Part shown: positions 18,539 to 27,830 of the stretch, piece by piece
Layout of the letters: every line of letters starts with the position of its first letter
Numbering within the stretch: the first letter of the stretch is position 1
DNA from: Paranoxybacillus vitaminiphilus
Lineage (GTDB): Bacteria > Bacillota > Bacilli > Bacillales > Anoxybacillaceae
DNA length: 64,000 nt
Assembly: GCF_003259935.1 (NCBI RefSeq)
Contig: NZ_QLMH01000001.1
Span: 98,004 to 162,003 of the forward strand
Direction of reading: 5' to 3'
The notes under the pieces: model-generated
What the model saw: the letters and a program-made list of their open reading frames with translations, nothing else
The model's database searches: none
What the model was told of the DNA's origin: nothing
Made by a program: the position numbers and the translations under genes

Positions 18539-19036
18539 TTATGGACGGATGAAAACTTCTGTTCCATTTGGCACAGCCGAAGCTAGTTCTAGCACGTCTT
18601 TGTTGTACATTCGGATGCATCCTTTTGATACAGCTTTTCCGATGGAAGACGGATTGTTTGTGCCGTGAATACCATAATGAAGCTTTGATAAGCTTAACCA
18701 CATAACGCCAAACGGCCCACCGGGATTCGGTTGGCGATTGACAATAACAAAGTCGCCAACAGGTGTTGCCGTCACTATTTTTCCAACACCAATCGGATAC
18801 GCATGAACGATGATTCCCTTCTTTTTTAGTGTTAACTTCCGGCGGCTGACAGAAATATGGATGGTATATGGAATAGAGCCTTTTGCAGGAAGATGAGGAA
18901 TGATGATGGCTTGACCGGGAACGAGAGCCGAAGATGCAGCTAAATGATTGGCATTTAACAAAGCATGTACGGAGGTGCGATAATCCGTCGCAATGGAAGA
19001 GATGGTTTCTCCTTGTTTTACAATATGTTTGTACAT
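18539..19036 (-). CDS. ykuD: LysM and L,D-transpeptidase protein YkuD
   Basis: 165 residues. A LysM peptidoglycan-binding module occupies residues 1-48 ([13 protein letters not shown]), followed by a YkuD catalytic domain with His124 in YGIHGTNNP and nucleophile Cys140 in SKGCIRM. It makes or edits L,D cross-links in peptidoglycan, in B. subtilis in spores. There is no classical signal peptide, as in the B. subtilis protein. It is transcribed away from ppx. Confidence 0.95.
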   Translation of the reverse strand: MYKHIVKQGETISSIATDYRTSVHALLNANHLAASSALVPGQAIIIPHLPAKGSIPYTIHISVSRRKLTLKKKGIIVHAYPIGVGKIVTATPVGDFVIVNRQPNPGGPFGVMWLSLSKLHYGIHGTNNPSSIGKAVSKGCIRMYNKDVLELASAVPNGTEVFIRP

Positions 19037-19151
19037 AGGGTTTCCCCCTCTTTTTTGGCTTTTGGAAGCATGAACAGCGGTTTAGTAAAGAGTATGATAT
19101 AATAAAACAAAATTGACAATATTTTTTTAATAAAGCAAGGGATGAAATAAA

Positions 19152-20672
19152 ATGAAGGAGAAATACGGTATTATTGACATCGGCTCAAATACGATAAGAT
19201 TAGTGATATATAAACGCAACAAAAGCGGGCGCTTGAAAGAAGTCGAAAACGTGAAGTCTGCAGCACGGCTTCGCAATTACTTAACAGAAGAGGATGTTTT
19301 AACAGAAGAAGGTATCCGCGTGCTGCTGGAGACGCTGTTAAGTTTTCAAGATATTACTCGCCATCACCAAATTCACGATGTGAAATGTGTTGCAACCGCA
19401 ACGATTCGCCAGGCAAAAAACAAGGATGATATCATAAAATTAGTAGAAGAAACAACTGATTTTCAAATTCGAGTTTTATCAGAATACGAGGAGGCTTACT
19501 ATGGCTTTCTTGCGGTTGTTAATTCAACCCCCATTACAGAAGGAATTACAATCGATATCGGTGGCGGAAGCACAGAGCTGACCTATTATAAAGACCGTCA
19601 GCTTATTGAATATTACAGCTTTCCATTTGGTGCGTTATCGTTAAAACAAAAGTTCATTGCTGGCAATATTCCTACCCAAGAAGAATTAAGACGACTTTCT
19701 TTCTACATAGCAGAACAGCTTCAATCACTGCCATGGCTGGGCAATAAAAAAGTACCGATTATTGCCATCGGCGGGAGCGCACGAAATTTAGTGCAAATTC
19801 ATCAAGTATTAAAAAAATATCCGCTTGCTGGTGTTCATCAGTATGAAATGGGTTTAAATGATATCGTTGAAGTACGCAGGTTGCTGACATCATTGACGTT
19901 TGAACAAATCCAAAAGCTCGAAGGATTGTCGAAAGACCGGGCCGATATCATTATTCCGGCCGTTGAAGTGTTTAAAATATTGTATCAAACGGTTAACGCT
20001 TCCTCTTTTATATTAAGCCGCAAAGGATTGCGCGATGGTATATTTTATGAAGAGTTTTTTGGAACACCGATTTTCCCTAACGTTCTTGAAGAAAGTTTTT
20101 TTGAGCTAGCGGAAGACTATAATATTAATTTAGATAATGTGCGCCATGTCAACAAATTGCTCATTCAGCTTGTAGAACAAATTCGCTACCTAGATTTATA
20201 TTCGCTTACAAATGAAGATATACGCGATTTAAAACGGGCAGCTTACGTGTTTTATTTAGGGCAATATATCGATGAAGAATCAAGCAGCCAACACACATTT
20301 TATATTTTAGCAAATCGCACGATTGATGGTTTGATGCATAAAGAGCGGCTGAAACTTGCGCTTATCGCTTCTTATAAAAATAAAACCGTTTTCAAACAAT
20401 ATATCGAGCCGTTTCAAAACTGGTTTACACGCGATGAACAAAAGAAATTGCGGTTTCTTGGAGCGTTATTAAAGTTTGCCTACAGTTTGAATGAAACAAA
20501 GCGGAATATTGTTCATGCTGTTCATTTGGAAAAGAGAAGCAGCGCAATCATTATGCATGTTTTTTGTCATGGCAATTGGAAAGCGGAGGAATATCAGGCA
20601 GAAAAGAATAAAAAGCATTTAGAGAAAGTATGGAAACGGACGATTGAATTGCATTTTCACTCCATTGACTAA
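19152..20672 (+). CDS. ppx: Exopolyphosphatase, Ppx/GppA family
   Basis: 506 residues. The ASKHA-fold N-terminal half carries GIIDIGSNTIRLVIY and the phosphate-binding IDIGGGSTELTYY; a C-terminal helical HD-like extension gives the usual long Ppx form. It removes orthophosphate from the ends of polyphosphate chains. ppk follows after 68 bases, so synthesis and breakdown are probably cotranscribed. The pair sits between ykuD and ykuE, which I recall as adjacent in B. subtilis. Confidence 0.93.
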   Translation: MKEKYGIIDIGSNTIRLVIYKRNKSGRLKEVENVKSAARLRNYLTEEDVLTEEGIRVLLETLLSFQDITRHHQIHDVKCVATATIRQAKNKDDIIKLVEETTDFQIRVLSEYEEAYYGFLAVVNSTPITEGITIDIGGGSTELTYYKDRQLIEYYSFPFGALSLKQKFIAGNIPTQEELRRLSFYIAEQLQSLPWLGNKKVPIIAIGGSARNLVQIHQVLKKYPLAGVHQYEMGLNDIVEVRRLLTSLTFEQIQKLEGLSKDRADIIIPAVEVFKILYQTVNASSFILSRKGLRDGIFYEEFFGTPIFPNVLEESFFELAEDYNINLDNVRHVNKLLIQLVEQIRYLDLYSLTNEDIRDLKRAAYVFYLGQYIDEESSSQHTFYILANRTIDGLMHKERLKLALIASYKNKTVFKQYIEPFQNWFTRDEQKKLRFLGALLKFAYSLNETKRNIVHAVHLEKRSSAIIMHVFCHGNWKAEEYQAEKNKKHLEKVWKRTIELHFHSID

Positions 20673-20740
20673 ATATGTTTATTTAAAAACCGAAAAGCGG
20701 CAGGCTGCATTTTACCTGAAAAAGAGGGGAGTAGGTCATA

Positions 20741-22843
20741 ATGGCAGAAGAACGAGTTGAATTAAGCAATCCGCGCTATTATAACAACCGTGAACTAAGT
20801 TGGTTAGCGTTTAATGAACGTGTGCTGCAGGAAGCGTTTGACAAACGCAATCCATTGCTTGAACGATTGAAATTTCTAGCTATTTTCAGCTCTAATTTAG
20901 ATGAATTTTTTATGGTTCGTGTGGCAGGTTTGAAAGATCAAGTAAAGGCGGGATTTAATAAACCGGAAAATAAGGCGGGCTTGACACCGAAACAACAGTT
21001 GGCGAAGATTTCGCTTAAGGTGCACGAACTCGTTGAGTGGCAGTATCAAATTTATAATGATGTGTTGGTACCAATGTTAAATGAGGAAAATATATATTTG
21101 CTTTCAACGAATGAACTAACAGGCGAGCAAAAACAATATTTGCGGAACTACTTCGTTGAACAAGTGTTTCCAGTGCTGACTCCAATGGCTGTAGATGCCT
21201 ATCGCCCGTTTCCGATGCTGTTAAATAAAAGTTTAAATTTAGCGATCTTACTTGAAGACAAGAAACAAGATGACGAAATGCAAAAGAAGCTGGCAATCGT
21301 CCAAGTTCCTTCCGTTTTGAATCGTTTCATTTCATTGCCTTCTGATGATGGACGCTTATGTTATGTCTTGCTTGAGGATGTTATTACTGCTCATATACAT
21401 ATGTTGTTCAAAGGGTATAAAGTGGTTTCTGTTACGCAATTTCGCATTACAAGGAATGCAGATTTAACCATTCATGAAGAAGGTGCCCGTGATTTATTGA
21501 AAGAAATTGAAAAAGAACTGAAGAAGCGAAAATGGGGAGCCGCTGTCCGCTTGGAAATGAGCAAAAACGATCATGATACGTTTATTTTGAATTATTTATT
21601 AGATGAGCTTGAAATTCATGAAAAAGACATTTATGAAATCGACGGACCGCTGGATTTAACGTTTTTATTCAACTTTTATAAGGAATTGTCCAAGTTTAAA
21701 GAACATTTAGTATATGAGGCATTAATTCCACAACCTCCAAAGGATTTAGGCTCTGATGAGGATATTTTTGAAAAAGCAGCAGAACACGATATTCTTCTGC
21801 ATCACCCATATGAATCGTTTGAACCTGTTATAGATTTTGTTTCCGATGCTGCAGATGATCCGGATGTATTAGCGATTAAACAAACTCTTTATCGTGTCAG
21901 CGGCGACTCGCCGATTATTGAAGCGCTAAAGCGGGCGGCGGAAAATGGAAAACAGGTCACGGTACTCGTGGAGCTAAAGGCGCGTTTTGATGAGGAAAAA
22001 AACGTTCAGTGGGCAAAAGAGCTGGAAAAAGCCGGCTGCCACGTTATTTATGGAATTACCCACTTAAAAACACATAGCAAGATTACGCTTGTTGTAAGGC
22101 AGAAAAATGGAAAAATTGAAAGGTTTGTTCATTTAGGCACAGGAAATTACAATGATGCGACAGCAAAAGTGTATACAGACTTAGGACTTATTACTGCCAA
22201 TAAAAAATTCGGTGAAGATGCGACAAACTTTTTTAATTATTTAAGCGGCTATATGGAAAAGCCTGATTTTCATTATTTATCCGTTGCTCCTTTTGATATT
22301 CGCCGCGATTTTATTAAGCTGATTGACGATGAAATTCGCTTCCATAAACAGCACGGAAATGGCAGAATTATTGCGAAAATGAACTCGCTTACAGATAAAG
22401 AGCTCATTATGAAATTGTATGAAGCATCACAAGCGGGTGTAAAAATTGATTTAATTGTCCGCGGAATTTGCTGCCTTCGTCCGCGCATTCCGGGGGTAAG
22501 CGAAAATATACGAGTACGCAGTATTGTCGGAAGGTTTCTTGAACATAGCCGGATTTATTATTTTCATCATAACGGAGAAGATAAAGTATTTTTATCATCT
22601 GCAGATATGATGACGCGGAATATGGAGAAACGTGTGGAAATTTTGTTTCCAATTTTTGCGGAACATTTGAAAAAGCGAATTATGAAAATATTATCGATTA
22701 TGCTTTCTGATAACGTTAAAGCGCGGGAGCAAGATGAGCATGGCAATTATCATTATGTGGAACGCCGTGAGGGAGAAGAAGAAATCGACAGTCAACTAGT
22801 GTTGTTTAACATGGCCTATAATGTAAGTGAAGATGAGGAATAA
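20741..22843 (+). CDS. ppk: Polyphosphate kinase PPK1
   Basis: 700 residues. The N-terminal region NRELSWLAFNERVLQEA and LDEFFMVRVAG, the catalytic histidine region ITHLKTHSKITLVVR (autophosphorylated His), VHLGTGNYND, and the C-terminal phospholipase-D-like part ending SADMMTRNMEKRVE are all present. It reversibly makes polyphosphate from ATP. AGAGGGGAG precedes the ATG. Length is normal. Confidence 0.97.
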   Translation: MAEERVELSNPRYYNNRELSWLAFNERVLQEAFDKRNPLLERLKFLAIFSSNLDEFFMVRVAGLKDQVKAGFNKPENKAGLTPKQQLAKISLKVHELVEWQYQIYNDVLVPMLNEENIYLLSTNELTGEQKQYLRNYFVEQVFPVLTPMAVDAYRPFPMLLNKSLNLAILLEDKKQDDEMQKKLAIVQVPSVLNRFISLPSDDGRLCYVLLEDVITAHIHMLFKGYKVVSVTQFRITRNADLTIHEEGARDLLKEIEKELKKRKWGAAVRLEMSKNDHDTFILNYLLDELEIHEKDIYEIDGPLDLTFLFNFYKELSKFKEHLVYEALIPQPPKDLGSDEDIFEKAAEHDILLHHPYESFEPVIDFVSDAADDPDVLAIKQTLYRVSGDSPIIEALKRAAENGKQVTVLVELKARFDEEKNVQWAKELEKAGCHVIYGITHLKTHSKITLVVRQKNGKIERFVHLGTGNYNDATAKVYTDLGLITANKKFGEDATNFFNYLSGYMEKPDFHYLSVAPFDIRRDFIKLIDDEIRFHKQHGNGRIIAKMNSLTDKELIMKLYEASQAGVKIDLIVRGICCLRPRIPGVSENIRVRSIVGRFLEHSRIYYFHHNGEDKVFLSSADMMTRNMEKRVEILFPIFAEHLKKRIMKILSIMLSDNVKAREQDEHGNYHYVERREGEEEIDSQLVLFNMAYNVSEDEE

Positions 22844-22844
22844 G

Positions 22845-22872
22845 GAAGCTCGGGGTCAGTATGGGCTTCTTT
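22845..22872 (+). terminator. Weak hairpin between ppk and the first crcB
   Basis: GGAAGCTC pairs with GGGCTTC (one G-T pair), followed by TTTCTCTTT. It is weak and may allow read-through. I looked for a fluoride riboswitch here and saw none. Confidence 0.4.
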
Positions 22873-22897
22873 CTCTTTGGCAAAAAGGAGGAACATG

Positions 22898-23266
22898 ATG
22901 AAACTAACTTGGAAAACGAGCCTCGCTGTTGCTTTTGGCGGAGCGGCTGGCGCGTTATGCCGTTATATTTTAGGAGTATACTTTCCTTTATCTACTTTAC
23001 TGGCGAATGTGGCAGGCTCATTTCTTCTTGGAATCGTTACAGCGTATTCAATGAAAGACAAAATGAAAGATTGGATAAAAACGGGCATCGGTACCGGTTT
23101 TTGCGGTGGGTTTACAACGATGTCAACGTTCAGCAAGGAAGCATTTGAATGGTTGGCAGGAGGGAATTGGCTGAAAGGGCTCCTTTATATCATCACATCA
23201 TTAGTTGGCAGTCTTCTTTTTTGCTTGCTTGGATTCTTAATCGGAACAAAGAGACATGAAGGGTGA
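22898..23266 (+). CDS. crcB: Fluoride ion channel CrcB/Fluc, first copy
   Basis: 122 residues from ATG 22898, six bases after AAGGAGG (ATG 22895 is too close). Four membrane helices; the Fluc signatures GAAGALCRY, NVAGSFLLG and the helix break GGFTTMSTFS are present. It exports fluoride through a dual-topology dimer. The next gene is a diverged paralogue, suggesting an obligate heterodimer as in many Firmicutes. Confidence 0.93.
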   Translation: MKLTWKTSLAVAFGGAAGALCRYILGVYFPLSTLLANVAGSFLLGIVTAYSMKDKMKDWIKTGIGTGFCGGFTTMSTFSKEAFEWLAGGNWLKGLLYIITSLVGSLLFCLLGFLIGTKRHEG

Positions 23267-23271
23267 AAATA

Positions 23272-23637
23272 ATGAAAACGATGATCGCTATTTCTTTAGC
23301 AGGAGCATTTGGGGCATACTGTCGCTATTTATGTAGTATGTGGTTAGGGAAAATCACCTTTAAATCATTGCCGTTAGCTATCTTGCTGATTAACTGGTCA
23401 GGCTCATTGGCATTTGGAATGGTGGCAGGCATATCTGCAAAATATGAAATAGTTGTCTCTAAAGCATTAACGGTTGGTTTTTTGGGCGCTTTTACTACTT
23501 TTTCAACGTTTAGTCTGGAAGCTGTGCAGCTGTTAACAAAAAAACAATATGGCGTTGCTATCATTTATATTATTCTTTCAATAGCGGGAAGTATCGCTTT
23601 GTTTTCGGCTGCATATTTCGGTATAAAACAAAGCTGA
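23272..23637 (+). CDS. crcB: Fluoride ion channel CrcB/Fluc, second copy
   Basis: 121 residues from ATG 23272, eight bases after GAAGGG. It has the same architecture as its neighbour: GAFGAYCRY, NWSGSLAFG and GAFTTFSTFS. The two copies are well diverged, so this is an old duplication with opposite membrane orientation likely. A strong terminator overlaps its stop codon. Confidence 0.93.
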   Translation: MKTMIAISLAGAFGAYCRYLCSMWLGKITFKSLPLAILLINWSGSLAFGMVAGISAKYEIVVSKALTVGFLGAFTTFSTFSLEAVQLLTKKQYGVAIIYIILSIAGSIALFSAAYFGIKQS

Positions 23638-23663
23638 CCCGTCACGGGTCAGCTTTGTTTTTG
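23629..23663. terminator. Bidirectional terminator between crcB and ykuE
   Basis: CAAAGCTGACCC and GGGTCAGCTTTG form a perfect 12-base stem with loop GTCAC, with AAAA to the left and TTTTT to the right. Confidence 0.9.
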
Positions 23664-24545
23664 ATGTTTTAACGTAAAGACGGTTAATTCAGGGAGGGAG
23701 AGAAAGCGAAACGGCAATCTCGTTGTTCCTAGACCACGGTTTACATATAACGTTAAATCATTAATTTTATAGAATCCCTCATAATATTGCACGGCCAGCG
23801 GCGGCGTAACAAGCGGGCCTAAGAGCGGAATTTGTATTTGCCCACCATGGCTGTGACCTGAAAGCTGTAGATGAACCGGAAAAGAAGCCGTCATATTAGC
23901 ACCATCTGGTTCATGCAGCAAAGCAATCGTATATGTGTTTGGCGGGATATCTTTTATCATGGCGGAGAAGTTCGGCTTGCCAAGCATCATATCATCAAGG
24001 CCGGCAATCGCAATTTTACTTTTATCTAAAAGCTCAATGATGACATGTTCATTAATGAGCGTTTTAAAATTTGCCTTATTCATAATATCCAAATAAATCT
24101 CAGTGCCGTAACCGCCATGGTCATGATTTCCGTAAATACTGAATTTTCCGAGACGTGCTTCAATCTTTTTAAGAATCGGAATAATTTGCTCAGTGTCCGG
24201 ATATTTATTCGGTTCATCAATTAAATCCCCGGTGAAGACAACAAGATCAGGGGTGAGTTCGTTGATTTTGCGAACAATGCGCTTTAATCGTTTTAAGTCA
24301 TAAAAATGACCGAGATGAATGTCGCTAAATTGAACGATTTTTACACCGTCAAAGCTTTTCGGAATGAGTGGATGGGAAATGACATGGCTGGTTGTGACAA
24401 GCTGTTTCGGTTCGATGAATCGCGCATATAAATAGCCAATGGATGTAAATACAAAGCCGCTCATCATCAACGAAAGGCTTTTTTTTAAAAATTGCCTTCG
24501 TGTATATATTTTTTTATCCTGATCGGTTCCTAGTTTATGATTCAT
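23649..24545 (-). CDS. ykuE: Tat-exported metallophosphoesterase YkuE
   Basis: 298 residues from ATG 24545 (GGAG eight bases upstream). The N-terminus carries a twin-arginine signal, YTRRQFLKKS, followed by a hydrophobic helix, as in B. subtilis YkuE. The metallophosphoesterase motifs are in order: SDIHLGH, GDLIDE, GNHDHGG, and SGHSHGGQ. It probably binds two metals and acts at the cell wall after folded export. The substrate is unknown. Confidence 0.92.
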   Translation of the reverse strand: MNHKLGTDQDKKIYTRRQFLKKSLSLMMSGFVFTSIGYLYARFIEPKQLVTTSHVISHPLIPKSFDGVKIVQFSDIHLGHFYDLKRLKRIVRKINELTPDLVVFTGDLIDEPNKYPDTEQIIPILKKIEARLGKFSIYGNHDHGGYGTEIYLDIMNKANFKTLINEHVIIELLDKSKIAIAGLDDMMLGKPNFSAMIKDIPPNTYTIALLHEPDGANMTASFPVHLQLSGHSHGGQIQIPLLGPLVTPPLAVQYYEGFYKINDLTLYVNRGLGTTRLPFRFLSLPELTVFTLKHQKQS

Positions 24546-24672
24546 GAATTCCAACTCCGTACGCCCTTTCGCATTCGCTTTATCCATTATATATGGAAAT
24601 AGACAAAGTGAAAAGCGGCAAAGGTATGAAATAAATATTAGAAAATTCCGTCTATTTATAGTAAGATGAAAA

Positions 24673-24690
24673 TGAATGAATAATCAGTCA
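24673..24690 (+). promoter_or_regulatory. FadR operator upstream of fadH
   Basis: TGAATGAATAATCAGTCA matches the B. subtilis FadR (YsiA) consensus TGAATGANTANTCATTCA except for one base. It lies 18 bases before the fadH start, a position that would block transcription until long-chain acyl-CoA releases FadR. Confidence 0.8.
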
Positions 24691-24708
24691 TTTAACGGAG
24701 GGAGAACT

Positions 24709-25473
24709 GTGAACGGAAAGGTGATTATTGTTACGGGTGGTTCAAGCGGAATGGGCAAATATATGGCGAAGCGGTTTGTACAAGAAGGGGCTCATGTCGT
24801 TATTACGGGAAGAAGATTAGAGGCTTTAGAGGAAACAAAAAAAGAAATCGAATCACCGGCAGGGAAAGTGCTGCCGATTCAGATGGATGTACGTGATCCG
24901 GAACTTGTTGCTGAAATGGTTAGACGCACGGATGAAGAATTTGGACGAATTGATGCACTTATTAACAATGCAGCAGGGAATTTTATTTGTCCAGCTGAAA
25001 AACTTTCGATTAACGGCTGGAACAGCGTTATTAATATTGTTTTAAACGGAACTTTTTATTGCAGCAGAGAAGTTGGAAACTACTGGATTAATAAGGGGCA
25101 GAAAGGCTCGATTATCAATATGGTTGCGACATATGCGTGGAACGCCGGAGCGGGCGTGATCCATTCGGCATGTGCCAAAGCTGGGGTATTGGCAATGACG
25201 AGAACACTTGCTGTCGAATGGGGAAGAAAGTACGGTTTCCGCGTCAATGCCATTGCACCAGGACCTATTGAACGGACAGGGGGAGCAGAACGGCTTTGGC
25301 AGTCAGAAGAGGCTGCACAGCGAACATTGAATAGCGTCCCGCTCGGCCGTTTAGGTACGCCTGAGGAAATTGCTGCACTTGCTTCATTTTTGCTTTCCGA
25401 TGAAGCAGCGTACATTAACGGTGAGTGCATTACAATAGACGGCGGACAGTGGCTAAATCAATACCCATTTTAA
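24709..25473 (+). CDS. fadH: 2,4-dienoyl-CoA reductase
   Basis: 254-residue SDR protein from GTG 24709 with GGAGGGAG just upstream. The cofactor motif is TGGSSGMGKYMAK, and NNAAGNF follows the usual NNAG position. The active region reads HSACAKAG, with Ser where most SDRs have Tyr, the normal pattern of dienoyl-CoA reductases. It removes double bonds during unsaturated fatty acid breakdown. It corresponds to YkuF; a FadR box precedes it. Confidence 0.9.
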   Translation: MNGKVIIVTGGSSGMGKYMAKRFVQEGAHVVITGRRLEALEETKKEIESPAGKVLPIQMDVRDPELVAEMVRRTDEEFGRIDALINNAAGNFICPAEKLSINGWNSVINIVLNGTFYCSREVGNYWINKGQKGSIINMVATYAWNAGAGVIHSACAKAGVLAMTRTLAVEWGRKYGFRVNAIAPGPIERTGGAERLWQSEEAAQRTLNSVPLGRLGTPEEIAALASFLLSDEAAYINGECITIDGGQWLNQYPF

Positions 25474-25512
25474 ACAAATGGCTGACCGAAAAGGGTCAGC
25501 CATTTGTTTTTT
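25474..25512 (+). terminator. Terminator after fadH
   Basis: CAAATGGCTGACC and GGTCAGCCATTTG form a perfect stem, followed by TTTTTT. Confidence 0.9.
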
Positions 25513-25668
25513 ATGTGAACCATAAATGAATCTTTATCAAGAACGGCGGTTGAAAATCGTATTGCCGTTTTTGTTAGTATAATCATTGCCAAGAAAATCA
25601 GCTCATCAAGGATGGAATATGTTATAATAATGCGAAAAACAGCGAGAGTGACAAAAGGAGGGAAGTAC

Positions 25669-26889
25669 ATGATGGATCCGCTTGATATTATGACCCACCT
25701 TCACGATGTCATTCCGCATTATCAGGCAATATTTAGCGCGGATGAGCATTGTGTGATCGGCTATGAGGTGTTAGGGCGATTTCGCACCGGTGAAGATGTT
25801 GTCAGTCTCGGTCCATTTTTCCAAGATGAGACGATTCCGGAAGAATTTCGCATGGAAGTAGATCAGATTGTCACAGCAAAAGCGCTTGACTGCTTTTTAG
25901 CTTCGTCTGATCCGGCTGCACTCATTTTTATTAACCGCGATGCGAATTTGTTAATGCTTGATCGTGGCGAATCTTTTTTACAAATGCTGCTGCATTATCA
26001 AGCAAAAGGGTTGTCGCTTGAACGAATTGTACTGGAAATTACGGAGCATCATTTTAAAGGAGACATCCATCAATTAAGTCATTTATTAACGTATATGCGT
26101 ACATATGGAATAAAAATAGCGGTCGATAATATCGGAAAAGAGAGCAGTCATTTAGACCGAATCGGTTTGTTGTCGCCTGATATTTTAAAAATTGACTTAG
26201 AGGAATTGCGCAAAACATCTGTCAAACATTCTTACCATGATGTGTTATATTCCATTTCTTTATTAGCAAGAAAAATCGGGGCAACTTTATTGTATGAAGA
26301 CATTGAAGCGGCTTTTCAGCTGCAATATGCTTGGCGAAATGGCGGCCGTTATTATCAAGGGTATTATTTAGCCAGACCGGCTGCCCATTTATTGGAACGA
26401 GATTATTTAAAAGAACGATTGCGTCAGGAGTTTCATCAATTCATTCAGCATGAGAAGAAAAAGCTGCAAACGCTATATAATATTTCCGAGCAATTTCAGC
26501 AACGGCTGACGGTTTTATTAAACAAATATAAAAAGGTGACCGATTTTAATGAATTAATCTGCTTTCTTGCCGAAGAGTTAAGCGACAGCTGCTTTCGAAT
26601 TTACATTTGTGATGAAGATGGTTTTCAGCGATCAGCGAACATTTTTAAACATAAGGAAAAATGGGAATTACAACCGCAGTATTATATGAAAAATTGGAGC
26701 TGGCGTCCGTATTTTTTAGAAAATATTTTCCGAATGCGTTTGCGAAAAAGCGGCATCCTTTCTGACTTATACAGCGATATTGAAACAGGGGAAACAATTC
26801 GGACTTTCTCCTATCCAATCGATGAAAAACATTATTTGTTTATTGACCTTACTTATGATTATTTATTTGAAAATGACGGCCATTTATGA
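25669..26889 (+). CDS. ykuI: EAL-domain c-di-GMP-binding protein YkuI
   Basis: 406 residues from ATG 25669 after AAGGAGGG. The EAL-domain half has EVLGR in place of EALxR, plus LEITEHHF, DNIGKESS and RNGGRYYQGYYL. The C-terminal half is the PAS-like domain ending TFSYPIDEKHYLFIDL. The B. subtilis homologue binds c-di-GMP but shows little hydrolysis. It is probably a cytoplasmic c-di-GMP effector. Confidence 0.92.
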   Translation: MMDPLDIMTHLHDVIPHYQAIFSADEHCVIGYEVLGRFRTGEDVVSLGPFFQDETIPEEFRMEVDQIVTAKALDCFLASSDPAALIFINRDANLLMLDRGESFLQMLLHYQAKGLSLERIVLEITEHHFKGDIHQLSHLLTYMRTYGIKIAVDNIGKESSHLDRIGLLSPDILKIDLEELRKTSVKHSYHDVLYSISLLARKIGATLLYEDIEAAFQLQYAWRNGGRYYQGYYLARPAAHLLERDYLKERLRQEFHQFIQHEKKKLQTLYNISEQFQQRLTVLLNKYKKVTDFNELICFLAEELSDSCFRIYICDEDGFQRSANIFKHKEKWELQPQYYMKNWSWRPYFLENIFRMRLRKSGILSDLYSDIETGETIRTFSYPIDEKHYLFIDLTYDYLFENDGHL

Positions 26890-26932
26890 ATAAATTCGCC
26901 TCTATGTGGGAAAGTAAGCGTGAGGTGAATGG

Positions 26933-27172
26933 ATGATGATACAATTTGCATTAGTCATGTCAGTTGTTGTTTTTTTAATTGCTGCGGTGGGATTCATCTA
27001 CACGTACTCGATTGGAAGAAATCAAAAATTACAAGGAGAGTATGATACAGAGATCAATGAAAAAGTACAGGAGCATCCATACTTGCGTAATCCTGTATTT
27101 TTGGCCTATATCATTGCCGGCGGAGCAGCGCTCGTTTCCATTATTTACTTTGCTCTGAATTATAGCTGGTAA
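26933..27172 (+). CDS. Small two-helix membrane protein
   Basis: 79 residues. A helix spans about residues 3-25, a hydrophilic loop GRNQKLQGEYDTEINEKVQ follows, and a second helix spans about 54-76. GAGGTG precedes the ATG. I do not recognise a family. It follows ykuI by 43 bases and may share its transcript. A repeat-type terminator follows. Confidence 0.7.
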   Translation: MMIQFALVMSVVVFLIAAVGFIYTYSIGRNQKLQGEYDTEINEKVQEHPYLRNPVFLAYIIAGGAALVSIIYFALNYSW

Positions 27173-27188
27173 TGCGATAAAAATGTAA

Positions 27189-27303
27189 AGGGCTGACCCG
27201 TAAGCGTCTGGGCTCACGTGCATTCCACAATATATCATTCATTTATTCGATTCTATATATTGTGCTGTGAGCTGACCTTTGCTTTGAGGTCAGCCTTTTT
27301 ATT
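27189..27303 (+). repeat. Dispersed nested inverted repeat, copy 3, acting as terminator
   Basis: The outer arms AGGGCTGACC and AGGTCAGCC are followed by TTTTTA. Inside are GGCTCACGTG against CTGTGAGCTGAC and the palindromic core CACAATATAT/ATATATTGTG. It also faces the convergent glutaredoxin gene. Confidence 0.85.
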
Positions 27304-27308
27304 TGTGG

Positions 27309-27548
27309 CTACAGGCCTAAAAGTTTTTCTAATGCCTGCAAATCGAATCCGGTCACAACCTCATCACCTACAACAATTGTAGGGGTGGAATATGAGCGGT
27401 AAACATTGATTAAACGATTGCGCGCTGCTTTGTCTTTCGAAACATCGAATTCCTCGAAGTCAATTTGATGATGCCGTAAAAATTCTTTCACCACTTTACA
27501 TGGCGGACAGTCTGGCTGTGTATATACGGTAACTTTTTTTTCGTTCAT
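27309..27548 (-). CDS. Glutaredoxin-like thiol-disulfide protein
   Basis: 79 residues from ATG 27548 with GGAGGAAAA upstream. The thioredoxin fold has the redox pair Cys14-Pro-Pro-Cys17 in YTQPDCPPCKVV, the cis-proline in STPTIVV, and the glutaredoxin GFDLQAL end. It is cytoplasmic; the partner is unknown. It is transcribed alone and convergent with the previous gene. Confidence 0.88.
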   Translation of the reverse strand: MNEKKVTVYTQPDCPPCKVVKEFLRHHQIDFEEFDVSKDKAARNRLINVYRSYSTPTIVVGDEVVTGFDLQALEKLLGL

Positions 27549-27635
27549 ATGTTTTCCTCCATCAACAGATGTCAATTTTATGATAAACGTTTTTCAATCA
27601 TCTTAAATTTTAGGTTAAATCGTATATAATGTCAC

Positions 27636-27830
27636 GTGAAAAAAGTGAAGGAGAGAATCATAAATTGGCGGCTTATTTTTGTTACCGCTCTAAAAATTGG
27701 CTTGCCCCCTTTTGGCAGGCCTGTATTTTTTTATAAAGAATACGTGAAGCATCGCAAATGGTTTAATGAAAAAACATATGCCGATTTAGTGGTTCTTTGT
27801 CAGTTTTTGTCCGGTCCTGTCAGCAGTTAA
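27636..27830 (+). pseudogene. chrA: Remnant of a chromate transporter (ChrA) gene
   Basis: The 64-codon strip ends KTYADLVVLCQFLSGPVSS and starts with LKIGLPPFGRPVF, clearly the N-terminal part of the ChrA family (LKIGLTSFGGP..., CQFLPGPxSSQVG). The stop TAA stands where family members have CAA (Gln), followed by GTTGGC (Val-Gly), so a nonsense change is likely. Beyond a few more codons the similarity ends and ykuJ begins, so most of the gene has been deleted. Confidence 0.8.

Noticed and set aside
22844-22897. Possible fluoride riboswitch before crcB
   Set aside because: The conserved crcB-motif text is not present and only 54 bases separate ppk from the gene; only a weak hairpin is seen.
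25540-25573. Second hairpin between fadH and ykuI (AACGGC...GCCGTT with TTTTT)
   Set aside because: The stem is only six bases with a long loop; the strong fadH terminator at 25474-25512 makes it unnecessary.
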